From contig JAFEMH010001356.1 in the NCBI GenBank assembly GCA_022495995.1, forward strand, positions 372,001 through 436,000: a DNA stretch of 64,000 nucleotides, in the 5' to 3' direction. Positions 31,521 through 43,663 of this stretch are shown here, one piece after another (the first letter of the stretch is position 1; every line of letters begins with the position of its first letter). This stretch comes from Adenophora triphylla var. japonica (lineage: Eukaryota; Streptophyta; Magnoliopsida; Asterales; Campanulaceae). Made by a program: the position numbers and the translations under genes. The notes under the pieces are model-generated. The model searched no databases and was not told the origin of the DNA. It worked only from the letters and a program-made list of their open reading frames with translations.

Positions 31521-33126
31521 TGATGGATAAAATCCTCGTGTAATAAAATTCCTTGCAAGTGTACAAGTTATCGAAGTAGCAATATACAAAAGTAAGGGTC
31601 GAACCACAGAGATTTGTGTGTTGAACAAATTGATTTAATTAGTGTAAAAAGTAACAAAGGAAAAGGGATTTTGATTGATTGAACTATTAAACTAAGAAAG
31701 CAAAATAAATAAATTAAAGATATCAAGAGACAAGGGATTCATGCATTGGGGATCATAACAATTAGCACTTTATGCTTTTTATTTCATGTAAAAAATAATT
31801 CAATCTCATTCTTGAGTTTGTTCACAAAATATAGGGTTAAGATGTTAATATATTCCACAAGGTCAATAAGAACATTCAAGAATTCAATTAAAAGCTTAAG
31901 AACAATGGAACCTAGATTCGTTTGATTTTCACTAGGTCCTCAATTGAATCTATTCTTCTCAATAATGGTCAACTTATAAATCATCCACGCAAGTGCAATG
32001 GTTTATATCCAAATAAATTCAAGATATCAAAAGTATATTCCGCAAGGTCAATACAATTGATCTCAAGAACAAAAGTTTAGAATGTTGAGAAGAACAAGAA
32101 CGAAAGAGAGATAGGAAGAATTAAAATCCTAGCATAAAGATCCAATTGTTACTTACCTCAATCCACGAATCAAATAAATTAGCCTTGAATGGCCATTAAA
32201 ATAAATAAACAAAACCTTGTATTTGAATCTTTAAAATATAAATAAAAACCTAAACTATGAAAAAGGGGAAGAAAATATAGAGAGAGAATGATAGATAATG
32301 ATAGATGAGAGATCCCACAAAAACTAGTCTAGGGTTCTTTTTATAGGAGGAGGGAGGTGAAAATCCTTTTTGGAAACAAAGTATGGTCAAAATCCTAGTC
32401 AAATTTAGAAATCTGCTGAAATCCATCACTGATTCTGTGCAAATCTGCTGAAAATTTGTTTTCTTTGATTTGTGACGGACTGGAATCAGTCACTACTGAT
32501 TGGCCGGCGGTCGCCCATGTCAGCCTCAGCGAGCGCCCAACTGTACAGACCTTTTCTCGGCTTGGGATGCCTTGCTTCAGCAGCCGCCCAAAGCAAGGAT
32601 CAGCGGCCGCCCATGCTCCCTCGGCCACGGCCCAAGTTCCTCGGCCAACAGCTTCCCTTTCTCGGCCAGTTGCTTGCTTTGGCCCAGCATTGCCTCGGCC
32701 ACCCCTGTCTTTGGCCATGCCCTGTTTTGGACTCATTTTTCATCGCAAGTGCACAGTCGCACTTTAGTCACTATACTTTTCTCTTTTACACCTTGGTCCT
32801 TGAATTTTTCATATTTTCACTTTGGCCTATGAAATTTCATAAAATCAAATTCCTCCCAATTTTCCATGATTCCAGTTTGGTCCCTTATGTTCCAAAATTT
32901 ACATTTTGACCCTTGAACTTTAAAATATCAGTTTCCTCCTCCATTTTTCATAATTCCAGTTTGGTCCCTGAATTTCCAAAATGAACTAAAATCCTCCATT
33001 TTCTTAGTAATTGCAATTCAACCCCTGTACTTTCAAAACACTATAAAATACATTAAATTTCCAAGGTTTCGAGCATTAAATAAGCTAAGAAATATATCTT
33101 TTGGATGGGTAAAACCACATCCATCA
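31521..33126 (-). repeat. E5 3' LTR
   Basis: 1606 bp, colinear with 35783-37390 with scattered differences. Contains a GC-rich segment (about 32495-32740) with repeated CTCGGCCA motifs. On the minus strand a CCTATAAAAAG TATA box lies at about 32345. Confidence 0.9.
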
Positions 33127-34815
33127 AATACCCCCAAACTTATCTTTTGCTCGTCCTCGAGTAAAACAAAACTAAAACAAAAATAAAATTATCTAACTAA
33201 TTAAAACAAATAAAATATTTTTGGGATTTGTTCAATTCATATAATAGGCCGTTGGCACAACAAGTCTCAGATCTTACAACACACATAATCTACAAGAATT
33301 ATTATGAACATGGGACTATAATTACATGGATGTATCTAACTTATAATTCTCCACCACATAATGAAAGATGAATGAAAAATGAGAGATCATTGTCACCAAA
33401 GTAAGATATTTTATAGGGTCACTAACGACATGCTCTAAATCAATGATAATAAGATAAACTTCTGCACAAGTGACACTCATATGCATGTTTAAACAAAACT
33501 GGAACCCGACTACTCATTAGGGATCAAATATGGCTTAACGGCTTGTAATGTTTCGCGATAAACGCGGACTAGGTTCACCATTACAAAAGAAGGTAAGGAC
33601 ATACGAAGTCAAGCAAGTGAAACTAACAAGTCTTCGTCATATATCCTCACATTTAAATTTATCACTCTGCTCCATGCCAACTCATTGATCAAACCTCCAA
33701 ACTTATAATTTTGTATACTTTCACACTCGGGATTGATCACCTTTCTTTCTTTTTGGTCACTTTTCACTTCGACATTAGAGAGGGCAAGGCTTTTTTTCAA
33801 CTTTTTATTTTAATTTTTTTTCTTTGCACAAATATATCATGAAGAATGTCCATTCAATACTTTTGCTTAAGCCCCTCTTTTCATTACATAACATGACCCT
33901 TTTTTTCTTTTGATGACCACTTTCCACTCAACCCTTTGATTTTCCAAACTTCACCTAAACATTCCCAACACTCCCTAATTTCACTTTCTTGAAAAGGTGA
34001 GAAAATAGTGTATAAATTAAAAGGATAGGATAATGAGGGTACAAATGAAGGCGAATGGTGGTCTAAGATAACCTCCCACTTTGTGAGAGATTCCATTTTT
34101 TTTAAGCTCAAAAGGAGTTCTAGCGGAAAATTTTATATAAGTGACGAGAAAGTTAAAGGCTCATAAATAGGGTTCATAGAAAATAGCCATATATCACTTT
34201 TCGAATTACCTAATTGATGTGTTATTAACAGTCATGCAAACATGTTCTAGGGACCTCAATAATGTCAAAGTGATTCTATAAAGGTCTCCTAAATTGGTAA
34301 CAATGATCAAGAAAAATAATATGGAAGTGAAAGGTGGAGAAATCATACTTCACATGTTTCAATGCAATTATATCCCCATATTGACAATAATACTCAAGAT
34401 TATAAATTAAATCACTCTCAAATCATCATTGACTTTAGCCAACTTTCCAAAATATGAAAAAAAAACAAAAAAACAAAAAAAAAATCTATTTTTACACTCC
34501 CCTATAAACCCACAAACTCGGAGAGATATCTACTCCCAAACTCAAAACATGCTATGTCCTCATAGCAATGAGAACAAAAACATGCCTTGGGTTCAAAGGA
34601 CGATATGACACAACAAAATAAATAAATAAATAAATAAAGCAAATAAAATGTACCTACTTGGGTTGCCTCCCAATTAGCGCATTTGGTTAAGGTCGTTAGC
34701 CCGACCGTTGTTTACGTTTGGACTTCACTTTTCGTACTTTGGCCCACTTCATGGTTTCGCGGGTCCTTGTTTTCAGTTCATGCCCCATATATATTCCTCG
34801 AGCTTGGATATTATT
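33127..34815 (-). other. E5 internal region without coding content
   Basis: About 1.7 kb of AT-rich sequence between the polypurine tract and the gag remnant. It holds only short ORFs without recognisable domains. A conserved-looking CTTGGGTTGCCTCCCAATTA near 34660 is typical text of plant non-autonomous gypsy elements, as far as I recall. Confidence 0.55.
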
Positions 34816-35643
34816 TTATGCCCAAGAGAATTTTTGACGTTTCAGCTTTTTGGGCTTCTCCTCTTTTAATCCTTCGCCACTTTCTTTACCCTCAAAAATA
34901 GGTGGAGGTACAAGAATGATGGAGAAAAAATCTTTCACACTTTCAATGGGATGGATAAGGTCTTCTTTGAGGCATTGTTCGTCAATTTGGTTGGGCCCAA
35001 CCTCATCAACATTAATTCCCTCATCATCTTTTAATTTCTCTTCCACCCAATCTTCTTCACAATCAACCTCTTCATCAACAACCACAACATCACTAGCAGG
35101 AGACGGAGAGAGAATCGGTAGTTCATCACTAATGGAAGCGTCCTCCCATTCATAACGTTCAATTTGGATAGAACTAGTATCTCGCCCATAACCCCTCAAG
35201 GCCTCTACTAGTGTAGTGACTTGTGCTTCCAACCTATCCATGGTTGCACCAAATTGTTGTCGTTGTTGACGATTTTCCTCCCTCAAACTTGTCAGAGCCT
35301 CTTCCCATGATCACTTTTTAGGTTGCGGTGGATCATAATAATGTGGCTCATAATTGTTCCATGCCCGGCTTGAGTGGTTTCCCCTCCATTGTGTATAACA
35401 ATTGGGAGAATAATCATATTGTGGTTGCCATGGCAGGAACGAACTGATTTCTTGTATCTGTGGAGAATACTCATGAAAATATGTCCTAGACGGATAATCA
35501 TTAGTAGCATGAGAGAATAATTCACAACAGGAACATGCATCTTGTATTATATTGGCACTAGGCGAAGCACTTTTCGCATTGAACAAAACAATTAATTGTT
35601 TTACTTGCCCGACCAACTTCTCATTAGAATGTGATTCATGCAT
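34816..35643 (-). pseudogene. gag: E5 gag C-terminal remnant
   Basis: Minus strand from ATG 35643. The text includes a worn Cys/His cluster (CSCCELFSHATNDYPS), then an Asn/Tyr/Trp/Pro-rich stretch (YTQWRGNHSSRAWNNYEP) resembling the post-zinc-finger region of Athila-type gag, a stop at about 35314, then a frame of about 156 codons with a coiled coil (REENRQQRQQFGATMDRLEA) and an acidic tail ending in Lys-rich KPKKLKRQKFSWA at 34816. It would belong to the nucleocapsid side of gag. Confidence 0.6.
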
Positions 35644-35758
35644 GACCTTTAATTTTTAAACAACTAAAAAAAGAAAGAAAATTATTTACACTAAAAAGAA
35701 ATTAATAAAAAATATTTACAATACGCTAACAAAATAAACTTGTTAAAATCACAACAAA

Positions 35759-35776
35759 TTTTCGGCAACGGCGTCA
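35759..35776 (-). other. E5 primer binding site (tRNA-Asp-like)
   Basis: Minus strand reads TGACGCCGTTGCCGAAAA, matching the tRNA-Asp site used by Athila-type elements (TGGCGCCGTTGCCGGGGA) except for four G-to-A changes, located 6 bp inside the 5' LTR. Confidence 0.75.
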
Positions 35777-35782
35777 AAAACT

Positions 35783-37390
35783 TGACGGATAAAATCCTCG
35801 TGTAATAAATTTCCTTGCAAGTGTACAAGTTACCGAAGTAGCAATATACAAAAGTAAGGGTCGAACCATAGAGATTTGTGTATTGAACAAATGGATTTAA
35901 TTAGTGTAAAAAGTAACAAAGGAAAAAGGGTTTTGATTGGTTGAACTATTAAACTAATAAAGCAAAATAAATAAATTAAAGATATCAAGAGACAAAGGAT
36001 TCATGAATTGGGGATCATAACAATTATCACTTTATGCTTTTTATTTCATGTAAAAAAATAATTCAACCTCATTATTGGGTTCGTTCACAAAAATATAGGG
36101 TTAAGATGTTAATATATTTCGCAAGGTCAATAAGAACATTAAAGAATTCAATTAAAAGCTTAAGAACAATGGAACCTAGATTCGTTTGATTTCCGCTAGG
36201 TCCTCAATTGAATCTATTCTTCTCAACAATGGTCAACTTATAAATCATCCACGCAAGTGCAATGGTTTATATCCAAATAAATTCAAGATATCAAAAGTAT
36301 ATTCCGCAAGGCCAATACAATTGATCTCAAGAACAGAAGTTTAGAATATTGAGAAGAACAAGAATGAAAGAGAGATAGGAAGAATTAAAATCCTAGCATA
36401 AAGATCCAATTGTTACTTACATCAGTCCACGAATCAAATAAATTAGCCTTGAAAGGCCATTAAAATAAATAAACAAACCCTTGTATTTGAATCTTCAAAA
36501 AATAAATAAAAACCTAAACTATGATAAAGGGAAAGAAAATATAGAGAGAGAATGATAGATAATGATAGATGAGAGATCCCACAAAAACTAGTCTATGATT
36601 CTTTTTATAGGAGGAGGAAGGTGAAAATCCTTTTTGGAAACAAATTCTGGTCAAAATCCTAGTCAAATTTAGAAATCTGCTGAAATTCGTCACTGATTCT
36701 GTGCAAATCTGCTGAAAATTCATTTTCTTTGATTTGTGACGGATTGGAATCCGTCACTACTGATTGGACGACGGTCGCCCATGTCAGTCTCAGCGAGCGC
36801 CCAACTGTACAAACCTTTTCTCGGCCTGGAATGCCTTGCTTCAGCGGCCGCCCAAAGCAAGGATCAGCGGCCGCCCATGCTCCCTCGGCCACGGCCCAAG
36901 TTCCTCGGCCAGCAGCTTCCCTTTCTCGGCCAGTTGCTTGCTTTGGCCCAGCATTGCCTCGGCCACCTCTGTCTTTGGCCATGCCCTGTTTTGGACTCGT
37001 TTCGCATCACAAGTGCACAGTCGCACTTTAGTCACTATACTTTTCTCTTTTGTACCTTGATCCTTGAATTTTCCATATTTTCACTTTGGCCAATGAAATT
37101 TCATAAAATCAAATTTCTCCCAATTTTCCATAATTCCAGTTTGGTCCCTTATGTTTCAAGATTTACATTTTGGCCCTTGAACTTTGAAATATCAGTTTCC
37201 TCCTCCATTTTTCATAATTCCAGTTTGGTCCCTGAATTTTCAAAATAAACTCAAATCCTCCGTTTTCTTAGTAATTGCAATTCAACCCCTGTACTTTCAA
37301 AACACTACAAAATATATTAAATTTCCAAGATTTCGAGCATTAAATAAGCTAGGAAATATATATTTTGGATGGGTAAAACCACATCCATCA
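35783..37390 (-). repeat. E5 5' LTR
   Basis: 1608 bp. Minus-strand TATA box CCTATAAAAAG at about 36610. It is colinear with the other LTR, including the GC-rich CTCGGCC block (about 36760-37000). Confidence 0.9.
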
Positions 37391-37759
37391 ATCGCGTTGA
37401 ATTCCTAAAATCACGGGGATGATGTTGGCGTAACTAACTCCAAGAAAATAGGAGGCGATTACAAATAACGATGTGGGTTGGCGCACGTGTTGGTAGGTCG
37501 AGGTCGCTCAAATAGTCAAGGGCGACCTGATTTTATAGCTTGGCTTGACATGAATTGTACAAGTATGTGATCGTATGTCGGACAAAGCTAGGTCGGAACC
37601 AATGATGGTCGGACAATGAGCTTGGTCGACTGATCTATGATGGACCGTTGGTGTTGTAGTGATTGGATCGACCATTTGATAATATGGTCTTAATAATGTA
37701 TGAAAGGTTGGGTTTCACTCGTTGGACCTGGCCCATCACTTTTATTCCGTTCAAGTAAC
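37391..37759 (-). repeat. E4 LTR, U3 side (right limit uncertain)
   Basis: Continuation of the E4 LTR after E5, inferred because E5 must interrupt a single sequence (flanks ATCGT and ATCGC). No second copy is available in the window to fix its end. Confidence 0.4.
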
Positions 37760-37911
37760 ATACTTTGCTCCTTTATATCGAATAAAGTAATATACTCTTT
37801 AGTGTCTAGAATATATTACTTTTCTGCCCCTTACATTGACCTCTAACCCGACCCCTCACCACCCCCTCGTCACCTTGAAACCACTTTTCTGCCCCTTAGC
37901 ACCCATTGTTA
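37760..37911. other. Short unassigned spacer left of E6
   Basis: About 150 bp, C-rich near the right end (CCGACCCCTCACCACCCCCT). After E6 a similar C-rich text resumes at 53892, so this may be pre-insertion genomic sequence. Confidence 0.5.
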
Positions 37912-37916
37912 GAAAA
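37912..37916 (+). repeat. Target-site duplication of E6 (left), CCCAT
   Basis: CCCAT directly before the LTR is repeated at 53892-53896 directly after the other LTR. Confidence 0.93.
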
Positions 37917-38800
37917 AATTTATAAAAGCACAAAAAAGAAAAGAATTACAATATATTAAATGATACAAATTACAATAAACATAAACAAAGAGAAAAACCG
38001 TAGGAGAAAATTTGTATGTTGATCTTCTCGATGTTGTCCGAGTCGTGTGTAACACACTCTCCTTAAGACAAATTCGCCCCCTCACCGAGTTGTGCTTGAG
38101 GTTGTTTTGGACGTTCGCCTCCCAGGATAAAACGGACGGACCGGACTATTCTTACACACTAGAATCTCCGGCGAATCCAATTATGCTTCGACAAAATCAC
38201 CATCATTTCCATGGAAGAAAGACATCAAATGACGAAGAATAAAATATGCATTTTTCTTATTCTCATTTATCTTCTCTTTAGTAAATTGTGGATGATAGTT
38301 TATATTCTCACAATTGTAACTTATATCCCATTACTCACCAATTCAATAAGGCTATTAACCTTGGTAGTAAATATTAGGTAGTTACAATTTTTAACCATCA
38401 TAATGTCATCCATTATGTGTTTTATTAAGGCTAATGGATGTTACTATCCATACTCATTAGTTGAACATTTACTAGACACCAACTTTGCCTTTAAAAATTG
38501 TCTACAACAAAATCAACTTTCACAAAGTCTATCCCCCGATAGGTCAACCTCCTTCTATGAAACCCGCCTCTTTCAAGTAGTCTATATCTCGAGCGATAAG
38601 TTTAACGGGAAGTCTACCTATAGAAATGCCTTTTATAGAAATCATTTTTGCTTAATGTTCCAACTTTACTCACTTAATTAAGCCTTAATATTTTTATTTT
38701 CCAAATATCAATTTGGACAAATATAACCCATAATTTCTATATGTTAATAATATAAAGGAAACGTGCACAATTTCCTTCACATAATAACATTTTTTCAACA
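37917..38800 (-). repeat. E6 3' LTR
   Basis: 884 bp. On the + strand it starts TGTTAGAAAA and ends TTTTTTCAACA. It is closely similar to 52995-53891. The sequence CTTAAGACAAATTC at 38062-38075 is the copy of the self-complementary arm described for the 5' LTR. Confidence 0.93.
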
Positions 38801-40321
38801 ATCTCCCACATGAAGGAAATTGATGACGAGTTTGGTGATAGAATCCGGAAGATGAAAACTTGCATACGATAGGTGTGGGAATGCCCATTGAACCTTCGCT
38901 CGTACAAGCATATTTACTCTACTCGCAATTCGATAGACGCGATGTCCTTGAATCGTTATGCTTTTTATGTAGCCGATCATATGCTTCTCACAAGTATTGT
39001 CCTAACATAGTTCAATTCTCATAGTTATGTTCATTCATGGCCCTGAACATTTTGCCTGGTTCTGTGAGAGGTTCTAAGAATTGAGCCTCAGACAATTATT
39101 CTCGAAGCCGTCCCACTTCTCTCTCACATAGGTGATTTCTTAAAGGTAACCCGTATTACCCCGCTTGAATTTTCAACGCGTAAGAATCATTAAAAGTCAT
39201 ATGCTTATCCTTATCCTTTCGGGATGTCACTAATAGGAATGGACTTGGGGTTAATTCCCCCACAGTGACGCTACAAGTCTTTAAATAGTTAGGTGGTCCC
39301 ATTGAATCTAGTTTTTGGGATCTCCGGTCATCTAGATTGGGTTTTTCGCTGTTTTTAACTTTTAAAAGGCTCAAGTCCCATTCCCCTCCGAATTTACAAC
39401 TAACTCTCGATTTAACCCTTTGGTTAACGAATCCGTTTATCATTTGACTTCACATAGTCAAATTAATTGAGAGTAGTTCTCAAATGGTATTATGTCTAGA
39501 CTACCATTACATATATTGCTATATATCTTTTCAATCATAAATTGACTTTAGTAATATACCATCTTGCTAATACAAGCTTTATCCATTTGATAATTGTTAA
39601 CTCAAATTCATTTAAATCCCAGCTATTCCATATTGATCATTTCAAAAATTTCAAGAATATCCACCTAATGACTTGTTTAACAACAAGTCTATTAGTTTTC
39701 ATTGAATTGAATCAACAGATCAAATTGACTAGAATTTTCCTTAGTTAACATATCGTTTTTGAATTTAATTAACAAAGTGACATAGTCACTCTTGTTTAAA
39801 TCCACACAATTAAACCTTTGATGTCATTATCTTTGTACTTGTCTCAAGTCATACAATGACTTTACAAACTAGCACATATTCTTCTAGGTTCCATTTCTTG
39901 AACCGTTTCAACACTTTGATCTATTTCATTCAAAGTATCATTTATTCACTTCCATGAATTTGACATCAATACTTGATTTCCAATGATTTTATTTTCTTTT
40001 GATTTTTATATATATTCAAACTTGTTGCATCATATATAACAAACCAATATGCACAATTGTTATGAACATAACTCTTGAAACATAATCCACCATTTAGTAA
40101 CCAAATTCAATTTCTTTGGTAATTGGACCTGCTACTTTGCGAAACACCCCACATTCACAAGTGTACGTAGGCCTACGGTTCCATACTTCATATGGACATC
40201 TCATTGTTTTCTTGGGGAAACCTCTCTAAAAGGTAATTATTTTTCAAAGTATCACCCCCACATTTTCGGAGTAGTCCCAAAATTAGCAATAATGTCAATT
40301 TTCATTATTAACACCATTTGA
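38801..40321 (-). other. E6 3' internal region, no clear coding
   Basis: Starts with the polypurine tract (minus strand CTTCATGTGGGAGAT). The expected RT palm, RNase H and integrase cannot be recognised. A minus-strand ORF at 39443-39156 has no known motif. Confidence 0.5.
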
Positions 40322-40723
40322 TCATGGTGTGCATTGTTTTATTTCATTATAGAAATTTTCTCTTCTAAATCGACATTTAAAAATGTTATTTACATCCATT
40401 TGATGTATTTCAAATTCTGCTATGCAGCAATTGCAAATACAACTCTTTATTCTCGTGATGAGAGAATAAGTATAAAAGTAATCAAGTTCTTCATTTTTCT
40501 TGTAATCCTCAATTACAAGTCTAGTCTTGTACTCATTGATTGTTCCATCGATCTTCATTTCCTTTTTGAAAATTCGCTTATATGCTAGTGATTTACTACT
40601 CGAAGGTAAATTCACTAGTTTCCAAGTTTGATTTTCCAAAATGGAATCAATCTCACTTTTAATGGCCACTTTCCACAAAGATCCTTCCAAAGAGCTCAAT
40701 GTCTTTATAACTTTGTGATTCAC
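40322..40723 (-). pseudogene. E6 copia reverse transcriptase N-terminal fragment
   Basis: The minus-strand frame reads EGSLWKVAIKSEIDSILENQ, TWKLVNLPSSSK, FKKEMKIDGTINEYKTRLV, ELDYFYTYSLITRI and IHQMDVNNIF, the ordered landmarks of the Ty1/copia RT domain. The run ends before the catalytic YVDD. Several conserved residues are changed (Lys to Glu in the RLVAKG motif region, here RLVIED). It would copy the element RNA; here it is only a relic. Confidence 0.82.
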
Positions 40724-41688
40724 TTTCTAGCATGGAGGTTAGAAAATCTGGGCCATAGAATTTCTTATCCTACCTCATTTGATATGTCGAGGTCATGCCT
40801 CTTCTTTATCATTCCTCATGATATATTTCTTCTTCTTCTATTGAATCATGAATCCGTTTAAATAAGTTTGTCTCATCTCTTAATTTATACGGAAACATAT
40901 TCTAAAAGAAAGAAGTGCTTCATGATTCCATTATAGTATTCTTGTATATACATTGACTCTTTGATTTATAAACAAGAATTCTATAAGCACTACTATTATA
41001 TGCATACCCAACACATATTCAATCAATAGTATTTATTCTAACTTATATACAAACTACGCTTAGTTGTGTTTTATCACTATCTCTTTATTAAGTTGATTTC
41101 CAACTTTTCCTTTAAAGAGACAAAATTCAACATTTTGCTTTTAAAAAAACAATGGTAAAGGTAAAAACTTACATTTTACCATCACGTGTGTGAATTATAT
41201 TCACACCTCAAGCATCAATATGCCTTATTTATAACTTCAAGCACATATTTGATAAGTCTTGTTTTGTATCTATTTTGACCATATAATGAGACTCAATCTC
41301 ATATTGATCACATGAACACCCTTCCGTTTCATTCATTCAAACATCATGAATAACATTCTTGATGACATCACAGTTGTCTCTCAAGACACAAGGTATATGT
41401 TCAACTTTTTCAAACAAGTTTTTACTTTTCAAACGATTTTGACTTTTCACACAAGTTTGACATTTTAAACAAGTTTGACAAATTTGTCTTTGTATTAAGC
41501 ATTTCGGCATGTTTCATCACATTTGCTTGCGCCACAAGAAATGTTAGACAACTTTTTTTCCAAAAGTTCTATTCTCTTTTCCAACACAAAGACGAATAAC
41601 ACACACCTCAACATTCATTTCTATTCATTTATGTTTGAGGTGATTTTAAAATATCTTCAAGTGGGAAGCGATTTCTCAATTATTGTCT
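40724..41688 (-). other. E6 internal AT-rich region without recognisable coding
   Basis: About 960 bp between the RT and gag relics. In a complete copia element, protease and integrase would lie here; they are missing or too decayed to read. Confidence 0.5.
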
Positions 41689-41889
41689 TCACTTGAGAAT
41701 TTTACTCAACACCATCCATTCAACATGGTTTTTATGGAAGACTATTTTCACTTCTTCTATATAATTTTTTTTTCGATTTATGAAGTCCACTATTTTAAAA
41801 TCAAGGAAGCGGCTTACGATGATTTTCATTGCACCCGCATTCTCGATTTTATATTTATAGTCCAACGACTCCCATAAATCTTTTGCCAT
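41689..41889 (-). pseudogene. gag: E6 copia gag fragment
   Basis: The minus-strand frame MAKDLWESLDYKYKIENAGA, then VSRFLDFKIVDF matches the gag core of copia elements and is parallel to the gag of E8 (FLDKKYKTEDAG, AKFLDFKMND). It ends in unrelated text. The N-terminal part of gag was probably separated by the E7 insertion. Confidence 0.75.
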
Positions 41890-42071
41890 TTTCTTGGTAC
41901 TATACAGATTTTATAATGAATTCGACAGTTCATTAAGTATATAGTTTCAATAAAGAAAATTCACATGCTTCAATCGCACTCACGGCTTGAACATCCATCA
42001 CATTTTCACCAAACTTTGTGATCTTCCAAAAGAAACATCTAAGTTCAAGGTGGTCATGTAGAACATCTTTT

Positions 42072-42076
42072 GTTGT
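42072..42076 (+). repeat. Target-site duplication of E7 (left), GTTGT
   Basis: GTTGT directly before the 5' LTR, repeated at 50611-50615 directly after the 3' LTR. Confidence 0.95.
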
Positions 42077-43553
42077 TGTAATATCCAGAAATAATAATAA
42101 TCATATTAATAAATAAATAAATAAATAAAATTTAAATAGTGAGCCAGGAATAATAATAATAATAATAAGTAATAATAAAATAAAACAAAATAAAATAAAT
42201 AATAATAAATATTAATAGTCATTAAGTGGGGAGGTTAATTTTGGATTTAAAGTGAGTCATTAATTCGAAGTAATCATTAGCTATTTTTAACAAGGTAATT
42301 ATGAGGAAGGTTATTAGTGATAATAATTGTGACGGTTAAGGAGTAATTAGTAGAATAATTATTAAGAAAATTAATCATACTGATAATGGATATTAATTAG
42401 GACACAATAAATTAGGTAATAATGTTGATGGTTATAACTTGGTGAAAGAGTTTTGAGATGGAGTATAAATAGTGATGTGAGTCTTAGAGAGCTCGTACAC
42501 CAAGAGAAGTTAGAAAGAAATATTTATTGTTTTAGTGGAACGGAGAAGGCGAGACCGAAGAAGGAAGGAGGAGATTTTGGAAGGCACTAGTGAAGGCTTT
42601 GTTGTGGTTCAAGTACTTTAAGAAAGACCTCAATCGAAGGTAAGGGATTATACCTCTAATTAGGTAATTGATGTCTCATTTCAATTCGTAGGTTTCCATG
42701 AATTTTATTGAAAATGTCCGTCCTTGAAAATATTAAAAGTCAAACTTGGGTTGATACTTGCTTTGACTCCGTCGAACGTCTTTTGATAAAAGTCAAATAT
42801 TTCAATATCTCCAACTTTTGTGACTTCATGTTAATATGTTTTTGTACATGAAGTATTGTTATTTGCATATCGCAATATGAATTGGAAATTTTCCACATGA
42901 TCACTAAGCTAAACAACCCATATTAATGGGGTATGATTGTAAATTGGCCTTTTAGGCATTTTTGTTCACTGCTGAGGATTAGCAGTGGGGTGTTCCGGAA
43001 TCACTGTTTTGTATTTGTGCTCCTTGTGGGCTTTTGGTTTAATAAGGTCGATTGACCGCTTACGTGATCATGACTCTGTTAAAATATTCGTTTGATAATG
43101 ATTGAATCGTATTGTTAATTGTTCCATTTGGGTTCTTTTGAATAAATATGGGACATCATCGTTTTCATTGCCATTGCCTCGTTGAAAAAGATTATTTATT
43201 TTGTGGTCACCTCTTCTTAGTATTCGGAGGGATCCGTATATGAACTTATTGGGCATTGTTCGCTCACCCTTTCGTATTCTCTGTTCTTTCAGGTAAGCAC
43301 TAGATAGAGGGTGATTTAGGAATTTTCATATTTTAATTTTATGTTTTCTAGACATTGAATAATGATGTAAGACTTTTGAGTTTAAATTGTAAGTATGTGA
43401 GTTTAGATTGAACCCTAGACGGTTGGATTGCGATAATGTTCAGAGAATAAAGTTTTATGTAATCATGCTGAATTAAGTATATATTATCTTGGTAAGAGTA
43501 ACGGACTCAAGGTTGGGACCCACAAACAGGGGACCGAGATTTGGGTAAATACA
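42077..43553 (+). repeat. E7 5' LTR
   Basis: 1477 bp, starts TGTAATATCCAG, ends GGTAAATACA. A TATA-like GAGTATAAATAG lies near 42460. The 3' LTR differs at scattered positions and in the length of the AAT/AAAT run near the start. Confidence 0.95.
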
Positions 43554-43556
43554 GAA

Positions 43557-43568
43557 TGGTATCAGAGC
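43557..43568 (+). other. E7 primer binding site (tRNA-Met)
   Basis: TGGTATCAGAGC, the standard initiator-Met tRNA site, three bases after the LTR end. Confidence 0.95.
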
Positions 43569-43663
43569 TATGGCTTTAGGTCCTGAGGTCTTAGAACTTA
43601 GGTGAGACACTAAAACGGTAGAAAATAATTATTGTGGACATATAGAAATTGGTGGTTGCAGGT

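Larger units (their letters stand above)
31521..37390 (-). mobile_element. E5: Athila-like non-autonomous gypsy element with gag remnant only
   Basis: LTRs at 31521-33126 and 35783-37390 start TGATGGAT/TGACGGAT and end ATCCATCA, giving an inverted terminal TGATGGAT. Orientation is minus: a purine-rich AAGTTTGGGGGTATT (minus strand) lies directly before the LTR at 33126, and a tRNA-Asp-like primer site lies next to 35783. Flanks are ATCGT (31516-31520) and ATCGC (37391-37395), a 4 of 5 match. Only a gag fragment is inside, with no pol, so it would have depended on a relative. It inserted into the E4 LTR. Confidence 0.85.
29576..37759 (-). mobile_element. E4: inverted Tat-lineage relic, same family as E1, split by E5
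   Basis: Read on the minus strand: LTR (about 37759 to 37391, then 31520 to 31327 after E5), directly joined to the end of integrase (31326 to 31060), then a 79-bp repeat array, then a gene on the opposite strand at 29580-30296. The integrase text is close to that of E1. Gag to mid-integrase and the 3' LTR are missing. The right limit at about 37759 is a guess from a CA-ending candidate (TTCAAGTAACA). Confidence 0.65.

Noticed and set aside
32456..32832. Three overlapping + strand ORFs (and copies at 36729-37248)
   Set aside because: GC-rich part of the E5 LTR, duplicated because both LTRs carry it; no domain, and the element reads on the other strand.
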